Source: Planctobacterium marinum (GTDB lineage Bacteria > Pseudomonadota > Gammaproteobacteria > Enterobacterales > Alteromonadaceae). From it: DNA of 64,000 nt. Made by a program: the position numbers and the translations under genes. Positions 18,679-26,537 of the stretch are shown piece by piece; within the stretch, counting starts at the first letter, position 1, and each line of letters begins with the position of its first letter. The stretch lies in NCBI RefSeq assembly GCF_020687805.1, contig NZ_JAJEWQ010000002.1, forward strand, positions 189,300-253,299, in the 5' to 3' direction. Below the pieces are notes generated by a model. That model was given only the letters and a program-made list of their open reading frames with translations. It was not told where the DNA came from and did no database searches.

Positions 18679-19581
18679 TTAAGCGTCTTCTTGCAGATCA
18701 AAAATGTCCTGTAAGTAACCGATAAAACGCACCAGTTCACCCGACATCAGCGCAAAATCTGCATCCAGTTTTGCCGCTTTTTGGTCTTTGGGAATATCAT
18801 CATTTTGTTCCCGCAGTACGTCGGTAAATTTAATGCGTTTAATCGCCAGATCTTCCTGCAAAATGGCCGTCAATGTATCTTCCCATTTTACCGAAATTTT
18901 GTGCACGGATTTACCCGAAGCAATGTGGTTTAACATTTCTTCTGAGGTCAGGTCCTGATTTTTGCAGCGGATCACACTGGCTTCTTCCGCTTCGTCTTTA
19001 AATTCGGCTTCGTCTTGTAGTTCCAGCCCTGCCGGTACCTTATTCTCCTGCAACCAACTGGTTAACGATGCCGCAATACTGGTTCGGCCCAGTGGTACTA
19101 CCGGCAAAGAACCCATCGCTTTACGCAACAGGGCCAGGAAGGTTTCAGCCTTACCATCGGCAGAGGCATCAACAAACACCAGATTTTCTTTGGGGCTGAT
19201 CATGCCGTGTAAAAAACTGTTTTTGGTAAAAGCTTGCGGCAGCAGACGGTGTACAATCTCTTGTTTGAGATCCTGCTTGGCTTTTTTGCCGACCGGCGCA
19301 CCGGTTTCTGATTCAATTTGCGCGACCTTTTCTTCTAATTCTGCATTAATTACCGAAGATGGCAGTAAACGCTCCTGTTTTTTCAGGGTCAGTAAAAACC
19401 GCCCATTGGCCAGGTGAAATAATTCCTGACCACCTTCCAGCGGTGCTACCCAGCCCATAGTTGCTAATTCTTGCTTGCCACAATGGCGAAATGCCACCTG
19501 GGTTAACTGCTGCTGGAAATCTTCAGGGGAAATATCGAGAGACTCGGTAATCGAATAAACTTTTAAATTTTTAAACCACAT
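18679..19581 (-). CDS. rdgC: Recombination-associated protein RdgC
   Basis: RdgC is a nucleoid-associated, ring-forming DNA-binding protein that modulates RecA-dependent recombination. The 300-residue product is of normal length and has the family start MWFKNLKVYSITES, the MGWVAPL segment, and the conserved PLGRTSIAASLTSWL and SVKWEDTLTAILQEDLAIKRIKF blocks. It is monocistronic with its own terminator. Confidence 0.96.
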   Translation of the reverse strand: MWFKNLKVYSITESLDISPEDFQQQLTQVAFRHCGKQELATMGWVAPLEGGQELFHLANGRFLLTLKKQERLLPSSVINAELEEKVAQIESETGAPVGKKAKQDLKQEIVHRLLPQAFTKNSFLHGMISPKENLVFVDASADGKAETFLALLRKAMGSLPVVPLGRTSIAASLTSWLQENKVPAGLELQDEAEFKDEAEEASVIRCKNQDLTSEEMLNHIASGKSVHKISVKWEDTLTAILQEDLAIKRIKFTDVLREQNDDIPKDQKAAKLDADFALMSGELVRFIGYLQDIFDLQEDA

Positions 19582-19686
19582 AATCTTCTTAGCGTCTGTA
19601 TGAACAATCGGTTTCGGTGCTGTTGAACCCGATTTGGATCTGAGAAAAGGGCAGGAGATTAGCAGGTCTGCACCTGCTAATCCAGT

Positions 19687-21423
19687 TTAACCGGCGCGTT
19701 TGTTTTTCGGAAAATTAATGATGTATCTAAGCCCTTGACCAGGCTCACTTTCTGCTTCAATTTTACCGCCCAGGGTTTGCGTTACCAGGTTGTACATGAT
19801 GTGAGTGCCTAGGCCGGAACCCCCTTTGCCGCGCCGGGTGGTGAAAAAGGCATCAAAATGTTTTTCTAACATTTCTTTGTTGAGACCTTTGCCGTTGTCC
19901 TGATAGTCAATGTGCACCAGGTTGTCGTCACTCCAAATTTTCATCCTGATGTGGCCTTCTCTGACGTTTTCAAAACCGTGTATCAGGGAGTTCATGATCA
20001 TATTAGTCACGATTTGTGCAACTGCACCGGGCGCGCATCTTACGGTTAAATCATCCGGGCAGTCGACATCAATCGTGTGATTGGTTTTCTTAAATTTAGG
20101 AGCCAGCGACTGCGTGACTTCGCGGATATATTCTTTCATATCCACTTCTCTTTCGGCTTCACTGGTTTGGTCTACCGCCACCTGCTTAAAGCTGGCGACC
20201 AGATCTGACGCCCGGTTCAGGTTTGATAGCAGCAAAGTGGTGGTTTGTCCTGCTTCATCAATAAAGGCCGTCATGGTTTTGCTGGTCAGTTTTTTGTCGT
20301 CAAATGCGGTTTGCAGTGATTTTAGCCGGTCCTGTAAAAAACTGGCCGCGGTGACACTGACACCAATTGGTGTATTCACATCGTGGGCAATACCGGCCAC
20401 CAGGCCGCCCAGAGAGGCCATTCTTTCTGATTCTACTAATTGATCTTGCGCTACCTTTAATGACTCCATCGAATCCGCCAATTCATTGTTTTTGCGGATC
20501 AGGGTATCTTCTGCAAAACGGCGACTGTCGTTCTCCCGTTTAAGCTCTTCCTGTTTGACCATCAACTCATCTTTTTGCTGTTCCAGATCCAGCATGATTT
20601 TAGACAAACTGGCGGTTTTCTTGGCTACTTCCTGTTCCAGCATCAGGTTTTGTTCGTCCAGTTTGCGGTTGGCTTCTTTCAGTTCAGCCTGTGCGCCCCC
20701 CAGACGATTCTGAAAATCGATTAAATCGTCCACCAGTTTATTGTAGGCATCGCGTAAAACGGCCAGCTCATTATCATCTTCAATTTTGACGTGCAGTTTT
20801 GAGGATTCCAGGCGGTCGATATCGAATTCGTTTATCTGGTGAGTTAAATCAGACAACGGCTCGGTTAACATGCGCCGAAAGGCATTGAGAAACAAGAATA
20901 CCAGAAAGCCGGTTTTTAAAATGGCATTGCCAATCAGGAAGAAAACACCCACCTGGATACGGCCAAATATGATCTCAAAACTGGAATAGAGTGTGACATC
21001 GCCAACGTTAGACGTTCGCCCGGAAAACTCGAATATAAGCGGGAATGTATAACCAAAGGTACCGCCTCCGTGGTCCTGCATAACACCTGTGTTTACCGGG
21101 TCCATTTGTAGAACCACTGTGCGCCCTAAATCGGCAATATAGTTGCCATTCTCGTCGCGGATCTGCACACCCTCAACAATGGGCAGCTCCATCAATCCTT
21201 CAGCGATAGATTGCGCCTGCGGTGTGTTAAGTTCCCAAATGGCACGAGTCAGACTGGTACTGAAAGTATTTTTGAGAGTTTGTAATTCACTTTGTATGTG
21301 ATTTTTAGCGTTGAGATATTCAGTTAATATCTGACCGACGGTGACGATTAACGTCAAGATAAAATAAACAGACAGCACTCTGGTCAAAAGTTTTCTTGAT
21401 AATCCAATTTTAACTTTTGACAT
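19687..21423 (-). CDS. Orphan membrane histidine kinase
   Basis: The 578-residue protein has a membrane helix at about residues 13-33, a periplasmic sensor of about 130 residues, a second helix near 165-185, a HAMP linker and a long coiled coil (about 240-330). The kinase core follows, with H-box GIAHDVNTPIGV (His about residue 349), N-box NMIMNSLIHGF and G-boxes DNGKGLN and GKGGSGLGTHIMYNL. The H-box AHDVNTPIG belongs to a sub-type common in marine gammaproteobacteria. No response regulator is co-oriented; phoB is divergent across a 273-bp gap. The input signal and partner are unknown. Confidence 0.9.
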   Translation of the reverse strand: MSKVKIGLSRKLLTRVLSVYFILTLIVTVGQILTEYLNAKNHIQSELQTLKNTFSTSLTRAIWELNTPQAQSIAEGLMELPIVEGVQIRDENGNYIADLGRTVVLQMDPVNTGVMQDHGGGTFGYTFPLIFEFSGRTSNVGDVTLYSSFEIIFGRIQVGVFFLIGNAILKTGFLVFLFLNAFRRMLTEPLSDLTHQINEFDIDRLESSKLHVKIEDDNELAVLRDAYNKLVDDLIDFQNRLGGAQAELKEANRKLDEQNLMLEQEVAKKTASLSKIMLDLEQQKDELMVKQEELKRENDSRRFAEDTLIRKNNELADSMESLKVAQDQLVESERMASLGGLVAGIAHDVNTPIGVSVTAASFLQDRLKSLQTAFDDKKLTSKTMTAFIDEAGQTTTLLLSNLNRASDLVASFKQVAVDQTSEAEREVDMKEYIREVTQSLAPKFKKTNHTIDVDCPDDLTVRCAPGAVAQIVTNMIMNSLIHGFENVREGHIRMKIWSDDNLVHIDYQDNGKGLNKEMLEKHFDAFFTTRRGKGGSGLGTHIMYNLVTQTLGGKIEAESEPGQGLRYIINFPKNKRAG

Positions 21424-21632
21424 TTAACGTAGCCCTTCGTAATTTGCTAAATCCTGTTGAAACAGACCCTGAGCCAGACTCATTGTAATGGTACCCGAAG
21501 AATAAGAATTATTTTTTTGTGTTCCTCGGCTAAGAATATGCAGAAAATGTTAATTAGACAAGGCGCAGCCAGGCTTAATTTTCTTTGTTTAACCTGAGGT
21601 TATGTTATGGTTTTTGCTGTTTGAAGATGGAA

Positions 21633-21666
21633 ATTTCATAATTTTGTCATCAAATCGACAAATAAT
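21633..21666 (+). promoter_or_regulatory. Predicted PhoB box and -10 before phoB
   Basis: The half-sites ATTTCAT (21633-21639), TTGTCAT (21644-21650) and a weaker TCGACAA (21655-21661) stand in 11-bp phase. AATAAT (21661-21666) follows the second half-site by 10 nt, the position expected for the -10 of a PhoB-activated promoter. This suggests autoregulation of phoB-phoR. The rest of the 21424-21696 gap (between the kinase and phoB) is AT-rich and shows no gene. Confidence 0.65.
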
Positions 21667-21696
21667 TGCCGCGGCTATTTTGATTGAGGTGGTAAA

Positions 21697-22386
21697 GTGA
21701 CTAAAAAAATTCTCGTAGTTGAAGATGAAGCGCCCATCAGGGACATGATTAAATTTGTATTAGAGCAATCCGACTTTGATGTCACAGAAGCGGGAGATTA
21801 CGACGTTGCTCTTGATTCTGTCACCGAACCCTATCCAGAGATTATTTTGCTGGATTGGATGTTACCGGGCGGCAGTGGCATACAACTGGCCAAAAAGCTC
21901 AAACAGCACGAACACACTAAAGATATTCCCATTATCATGCTGACCGCCAGAGGTGAGGAAGAAGATAAGGTAAGAGGACTGGATGCGGGTGCTGATGATT
22001 ACATTACCAAGCCTTTTTCTCCCAAGGAATTAATCGCCAGAATTAAAGCGGTGTTGAGAAGAACCTCACCGACCTCTAATGAAGAGCCGATCAGTTTCAG
22101 TGGATTGGTGTTAGATCCGGTTTCGCACCGTGTGACATCTCATGGCAACGCCTTAAAACTTGGGCCAACTGAATTTAAACTGCTACACTTTTTCATGACC
22201 CATTCAGAGCGTGTTTATAGCCGCGAGCAGCTTTTGGACAATGTTTGGGGAACCAATGTTTATGTTGAAGACCGCACAGTCGATGTTCACATCCGACGCC
22301 TGCGCAAGGCCATTTCTGGCCACGGTCATGAGAACATGATACAAACGGTTCGCGGCTCCGGGTATCGCTTTTCTGTAAAGCAGTAA
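21697..22386 (+). CDS. phoB: Phosphate regulon response regulator PhoB
   Basis: PhoB activates phosphate-starvation genes when phosphorylated by PhoR. The 229-residue protein has an N-terminal receiver domain (phosphoacceptor Asp53 in LLDWMLPG, Lys105 in YITKPFSP) and a C-terminal winged-helix DNA-binding domain ([24 protein letters not shown]). The start is GTG with GAGGTGG just upstream. It is followed 51 bp later by phoR. The presence of candidate PhoB boxes through the window fits its role. Confidence 0.97.
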   Translation: MTKKILVVEDEAPIRDMIKFVLEQSDFDVTEAGDYDVALDSVTEPYPEIILLDWMLPGGSGIQLAKKLKQHEHTKDIPIIMLTARGEEEDKVRGLDAGADDYITKPFSPKELIARIKAVLRRTSPTSNEEPISFSGLVLDPVSHRVTSHGNALKLGPTEFKLLHFFMTHSERVYSREQLLDNVWGTNVYVEDRTVDVHIRRLRKAISGHGHENMIQTVRGSGYRFSVKQ

Positions 22387-22437
22387 ATAGGCTGTTCACC
22401 AGACCGGATGGTGTAATCTAACTAAAAAAGGTAGCAC

Positions 22438-23739
22438 TTGTATAATCCCTTCTCCTGGGTGAAAAGTATAACCCGCATTGCCTCCTGGTATGGTTTGGCA
22501 CTGTTGGCGGGTTGGTATTTTGATGCCTGGTTATGGTCATTTGCACTGGCCTCGACCTCGCTGGTTATCATTAATTACTTTCACCTGATCAAGCTCAACA
22601 ACTGGTTGTGGCACAGTAAAAAGTTCACGCCACCTGATGCTGCGGGTATCTGGGGCTATATATACGACGGCATATATTACATGCAGCGTCGAAATCGCCT
22701 TAAACGCAAAAAACTGGGTAATTTGATTCGTCGTTTTCGCGAAGGTTCGGAATCATTGCCGGATGCCGCGGTAGTACTGGATGCCGACTGGCATATCGAA
22801 TGGTGTAATCGTCTGGCTCGTATCGAGCTGGGTCTAAACTGGCCGGAAGATGCCGAGCGGCGCATCGACAATTTAATTCGGCATCCGGACTTTGTGAAAT
22901 TTCTGCGCAACGGCAATTACGATAATCCCATTGAAATTGAATCACCCACGAATATCAATCGGGTGTTAGAGTTTCGGATGATGCCCTATGGTGAAAAGCA
23001 CTATCTGCTTATCGCCCGCGATATCACTCAAATCAGCCATGTTGAACAGATACGCAAAGATTTTGTGGCTAATGTCTCCCATGAACTGCGAACACCACTG
23101 ACCGTATTAAGCGGGTATCTGGAAATGCTCAAAGAAAGCCCTGACATGCCAGAGTCCTTTATTGAAAAAGCCTTTGAAGAGATGGGAACACAATCGGTGC
23201 GAATGCAAAGCCTGGTGGAACAGTTGCTGGCCTTGTCGCGCATTGAGGCCAGTACCGAACGCGTCTATGAAAAAATCGTCAATGTGCCTCAGGTGCTGCG
23301 CACCATCGAAATTGAAGCCCAGTCCCTCAATAAAGATAAGCATCACGATATTCAGTTTGAGATTAAAGACGACCTGGTGATCTACGGTGTCGAAACCGAG
23401 TTGCGCAGTGCCTTTTCGAATTTGATCTTCAATGCCATCAATTACACGCCCAACGGCGGCGTTATCCGGATCTGCTGGTGCCGGGATGGTGACAAGGCCA
23501 GATTTAAAGTGGTGGACAATGGTGATGGTATTGCCGAAGAACACCTCAGTCGTTTAACTGAGCGCTTTTATCGCGTCGACAAAGCCCGTTCCCGCAAAAC
23601 CGGCGGAACCGGATTGGGATTATCTATTGTTAAACATGTTTTGTCCCATCATAATTCCCGTCTCGAGATCAAAAGTGAGGTGGGCGAGGGCAGTGAGTTT
23701 TCTTTTTCCTTTTCAAAGCAAATTATTGCCAGTGTCTAA
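22438..23739 (+). CDS. phoR: Phosphate regulon sensor kinase PhoR
   Basis: This inner-membrane histidine kinase phosphorylates PhoB when phosphate is scarce; its activity is set by the Pst transporter and PhoU. The 433-residue protein has two N-terminal membrane segments (about 14-48), a PAS domain (about 105-200), the H-box FVANVSHELRTPLT with His215, and a HATPase domain with NLIFNAINYTPNGG and GTGLGLSIVKH. There is no large periplasmic sensor, as in E. coli PhoR. The start is a TTG after AAAAAGG. Its end overlaps the start of the PstS-like gene. Confidence 0.96.
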   Translation: MYNPFSWVKSITRIASWYGLALLAGWYFDAWLWSFALASTSLVIINYFHLIKLNNWLWHSKKFTPPDAAGIWGYIYDGIYYMQRRNRLKRKKLGNLIRRFREGSESLPDAAVVLDADWHIEWCNRLARIELGLNWPEDAERRIDNLIRHPDFVKFLRNGNYDNPIEIESPTNINRVLEFRMMPYGEKHYLLIARDITQISHVEQIRKDFVANVSHELRTPLTVLSGYLEMLKESPDMPESFIEKAFEEMGTQSVRMQSLVEQLLALSRIEASTERVYEKIVNVPQVLRTIEIEAQSLNKDKHHDIQFEIKDDLVIYGVETELRSAFSNLIFNAINYTPNGGVIRICWCRDGDKARFKVVDNGDGIAEEHLSRLTERFYRVDKARSRKTGGTGLGLSIVKHVLSHHNSRLEIKSEVGEGSEFSFSFSKQIIASV

Positions 23740-24694
23740 GCTTGTCCCGGTTTTATTGCTGTGCAGTTTGGCTATCAGGCCAGTATTGAGTGTCGCTGCG
23801 GATAGCACTCAGGCCTACAACGTAACCCATGGCATTGCCGGCACGATTATTTCAGTCGGTTCAGATACTATGTCTAATTTAACGTCGGTCTGGGCTGAAG
23901 AATTCAGCGAACACTATCCGCAGGTTAAATTTCAGTTGCAGGCAGCTGGCTCTTCAACCGCACCGCCTGCTATGACCCACGGAACCGCCAACATTGGCCC
24001 GATGAGCCGCACCCTGAAAGCATCCGAGCGCGATGCGTTCATCAGTGAATTTGGTTACGAACCCACCCTTGTGCCGGTGGCCTTAGATGCCATCACATTG
24101 TTCGTAGACCTGGATAATCCGGTAACGGCCTTATCACAGCAACAGATTGATGCGATTTTTTCAGTTACCCGGTTTTGCGGTGGCCCTGGCGCCATTGAGC
24201 ATTGGTCGTCAATTACCGGCAGTGATTTGTTCCCGCACCGCATTCGCATGTTTGGACGCAGTGCAGTTTCCGGTACCTATGGCTTATTCAAAGATAAAAT
24301 ACTGTGCAATGGTGACTTTAAGGCGCAGGTGGCTGAGCAACCCAGTTCGACATCCGTTGTGCAGTCTGTGGCCTTTTTCAAGGGCGCGATTGGTTATGCG
24401 GGCTGGGGCTTTCAAAATGCAGGCGTTAAACTGTTATCTGTAAAGCTATCGGAAGACCGGGCTGCGATTGCCCCATCGGAAACCAATATCCGCACCGGCG
24501 AATATCCCTATTCCCGATTTTTGTATCTGTTAATCAATAAACACCCCGGAGAACCGCTGGCTAACCCCTACCTGGAGTTTGTGCGATTCATTTATTCTGC
24601 CCAGGGCGATGCCATCACCCGCAGAGAAGGTTATGTGCCTTTGGGGGCGGCCCGTTCATCGCAGGTATTGTCACTTTTAGAGGCCGGACAATAA
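23732..24694 (+). CDS. PstS-family phosphate-binding protein
   Basis: The protein has about 320 residues, with a signal peptide (SKLVPVLLLCSLAIRPVLS, cleavage near VAA) and a PstS-type binding domain. It shows SVGSDTMSNL near the mature N-terminus and RSAVSGTYGLF in the second lobe, which resemble phosphate-contacting loops. A GTG at 23732 overlaps the last codons of phoR by 8 bp and gives a proper signal peptide; the frame is open further upstream but that part lies inside phoR. It is likely in the phoB-phoR operon. It could deliver phosphate to PstCAB encoded at 51.7 kb, or act as a sensor or scavenging protein. Confidence 0.88.
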   Translation: MSKLVPVLLLCSLAIRPVLSVAADSTQAYNVTHGIAGTIISVGSDTMSNLTSVWAEEFSEHYPQVKFQLQAAGSSTAPPAMTHGTANIGPMSRTLKASERDAFISEFGYEPTLVPVALDAITLFVDLDNPVTALSQQQIDAIFSVTRFCGGPGAIEHWSSITGSDLFPHRIRMFGRSAVSGTYGLFKDKILCNGDFKAQVAEQPSSTSVVQSVAFFKGAIGYAGWGFQNAGVKLLSVKLSEDRAAIAPSETNIRTGEYPYSRFLYLLINKHPGEPLANPYLEFVRFIYSAQGDAITRREGYVPLGAARSSQVLSLLEAGQ

Positions 24695-24762
24695 GTCCAG
24701 GCAAGCTGTTTCTCTCCTTTTTCTGCGTTACAAATATGAAAGTTTTGTGACGCTTACTACCC

Positions 24763-24796
24763 CTGTAACAAAATTGTCATTCACTTTAAGTACTCT
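24763..24796 (+). promoter_or_regulatory. Predicted PhoB box before the lipoprotein/receptor genes
   Basis: CTGTAAC (24763-24769), a four-base A spacer and TTGTCAT (24774-24780) form an excellent PhoB box. TACTCT (24791-24796) lies 10 nt further on at the position of the -10, but is a weak match. This predicts phosphate-starvation induction of the downstream lipoprotein and receptor. Confidence 0.7.
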
Positions 24797-24866
24797 GCGT
24801 GCGATTAAAATCTAGTACTCATTAATATTTATATTCTTGAACACATATCAACTTCCGGAGAACCCG

Positions 24867-26465
24867 ATGGAACTTAAGAATTTATTTAAAGTTAGTGCAA
24901 TTGCAGTAGGTTTAACTCTTGCTGGTTGTGGTGGAGATATCAACGTAACTCCAACAGTGAATGATAGCAGTGTTAACAACTCTAATAATACAACCAATAA
25001 CAACAATAACCCTGATACGAGTGAGCCACCTGCAGATGAAAATCCTTGTGCTTCTTACGGTGAGCTGCAGGGAAATTATGACGGAACAGATTGTACTTAC
25101 AATGCTTCTTTTGCAAGTTCGACGGTTGAAATTACAGAAGACTTATCTCTGGATGCGTTAGAAAATGGCGGCGTACATTATTTTCTTGGTTCTTTAATTA
25201 TGGGTGAAGGTTGTAACACCGTTGCTGAAGCATGTACTGTCGAAGTAAACGGTCCTACACTGACAGTTGAAGCGGGTGCCACTGTTGTATTTGACAACGC
25301 TTCTTCACGTGTACAAATCAACCGCGGAGCTAACATTGTTGCTGAAGGTACTTATGCCGCTCCGGTTACCTTTACTTCTGCTAAAGCATATTCTCGCCTT
25401 GATACCGTAGGTAACGGCGCTTCTCCTCAGGATTGGGGTGGCATCATGATCGACGGCTTTGGTATTACTGACCAATGTACAGACGCAGAGCGCAGTGCCG
25501 GTACCTGTAACGCTGAGTCTGAAGGTGCAGTGACTTACTATGGTGGTTCTGACAATACTGACAACAGTGGTAGTCTGAGATTTGTTAAAATCCATTATGC
25601 TGGTGGTTTACCGGCAGGTGCTGAAGAAGGTAATGACTTAAACTCTTTAAGTTTATTTGCTGTTGGTTCAGGTACCACCATTGAATACATCGATATTTAT
25701 GCTGGCTACGATGACGGTATTGAATTGTTTGGTGGTGCTGTTGACCTGAAGTACATCGTTGTTACTGATACCCAGGATGACAGCATTGATATTGATGCAG
25801 GTTGGCAGGGCAACGCACAGTTTATTTTGGCAAAGCATGGAACTGTTGTTAATGCGAACGGTGAAGTGATTGCAATGGGTAACAATGGTTTTGAATCAGA
25901 CGGTGAAAAAGGCGACAGTTCTGCTGAAGCTCCTGCTTCTGCACCTCATATTGCTAATGTTACGGTAATCACTACTGATAACTTGTCAGTACGTGACACA
26001 GACCCATCAACGGCTGTTAAGCTTGATGATAATATCTCCGCGACCTGGTACAACGGCCTGCTGGTTAAAGCGGTTGACACTCAAAGTTTCTGTTTTGATA
26101 TTTCTGGCGATGCTGTAGATAACGTTGTTGCCAATGTAACATCATTCCAAAACTCAGTTGCTGCTTGTGCAACATTGTCAGACGATACTGACCTGACTGC
26201 TGAAAATGGAAACACAACAACAGTTACCGCTTGGTTTGAAGGTGGTAACAGTGAAGTTACTGGTGGTAACGCTGATGTATTGGCTGGCAACGGGTTTGCA
26301 ACTGCAACTGGAAGTGCAGACATCACTGTTTCACCTTTTGATGTAACGACTTTAGGTGACTTCTTCACCGCAGTAGACTTCATTGGTGCTGTATCAGACA
26401 CAGACACTTCTTCAGATTGGTACAACTGGGCAAAAGACGCTTTCGATAATTCAAACGACGAATAA
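24867..26465 (+). CDS. Secreted beta-helix-like lipoprotein, partner of the TonB receptor
   Basis: The 532-residue protein has a lipoprotein signal (MELKNLFKVSAIAVGLTLAGC, lipobox LAGC) and Gly at +2, which favours the outer membrane. A low-complexity Asn/Thr linker (about residues 28-55) follows, then a body with short repeated strand-turn units (TVEAGATVVFDNASSRVQI, WGGIMIDGFG, TIEYIDIYAGYDDGIELFG) typical of a right-handed parallel beta-helix. I do not recognise a named function. Codon use is biased to GGT, GCT and GTT, suggesting high expression. ATG 24867 follows GGAGAACCCG; an upstream start would hide the signal peptide. The TonB receptor follows after a terminator, so the two probably work together at the surface. 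Confidence 0.75.
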   Translation: MELKNLFKVSAIAVGLTLAGCGGDINVTPTVNDSSVNNSNNTTNNNNNPDTSEPPADENPCASYGELQGNYDGTDCTYNASFASSTVEITEDLSLDALENGGVHYFLGSLIMGEGCNTVAEACTVEVNGPTLTVEAGATVVFDNASSRVQINRGANIVAEGTYAAPVTFTSAKAYSRLDTVGNGASPQDWGGIMIDGFGITDQCTDAERSAGTCNAESEGAVTYYGGSDNTDNSGSLRFVKIHYAGGLPAGAEEGNDLNSLSLFAVGSGTTIEYIDIYAGYDDGIELFGGAVDLKYIVVTDTQDDSIDIDAGWQGNAQFILAKHGTVVNANGEVIAMGNNGFESDGEKGDSSAEAPASAPHIANVTVITTDNLSVRDTDPSTAVKLDDNISATWYNGLLVKAVDTQSFCFDISGDAVDNVVANVTSFQNSVAACATLSDDTDLTAENGNTTTVTAWFEGGNSEVTGGNADVLAGNGFATATGSADITVSPFDVTTLGDFFTAVDFIGAVSDTDTSSDWYNWAKDAFDNSNDE

Positions 26466-26488
26466 TCAATTTGTATCAATAGATAAAT

Positions 26489-26511
26489 AGGCGCCGTTGT
26501 TGCGCCTTTTT
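26489..26511 (+). terminator. Terminator or attenuator between lipoprotein and receptor
   Basis: AGGCGC (26489-26494) pairs with GCGCCT (26502-26507) across a seven-base loop, with Ts to 26511. It lies 24 bp past the lipoprotein stop and 27 bp before the receptor start. No separate promoter is obvious for the receptor, so read-through probably gives a high lipoprotein to receptor ratio. Confidence 0.8.
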
Positions 26512-26537
26512 ATCAATTCTGAAAGTGGGATTGAATT

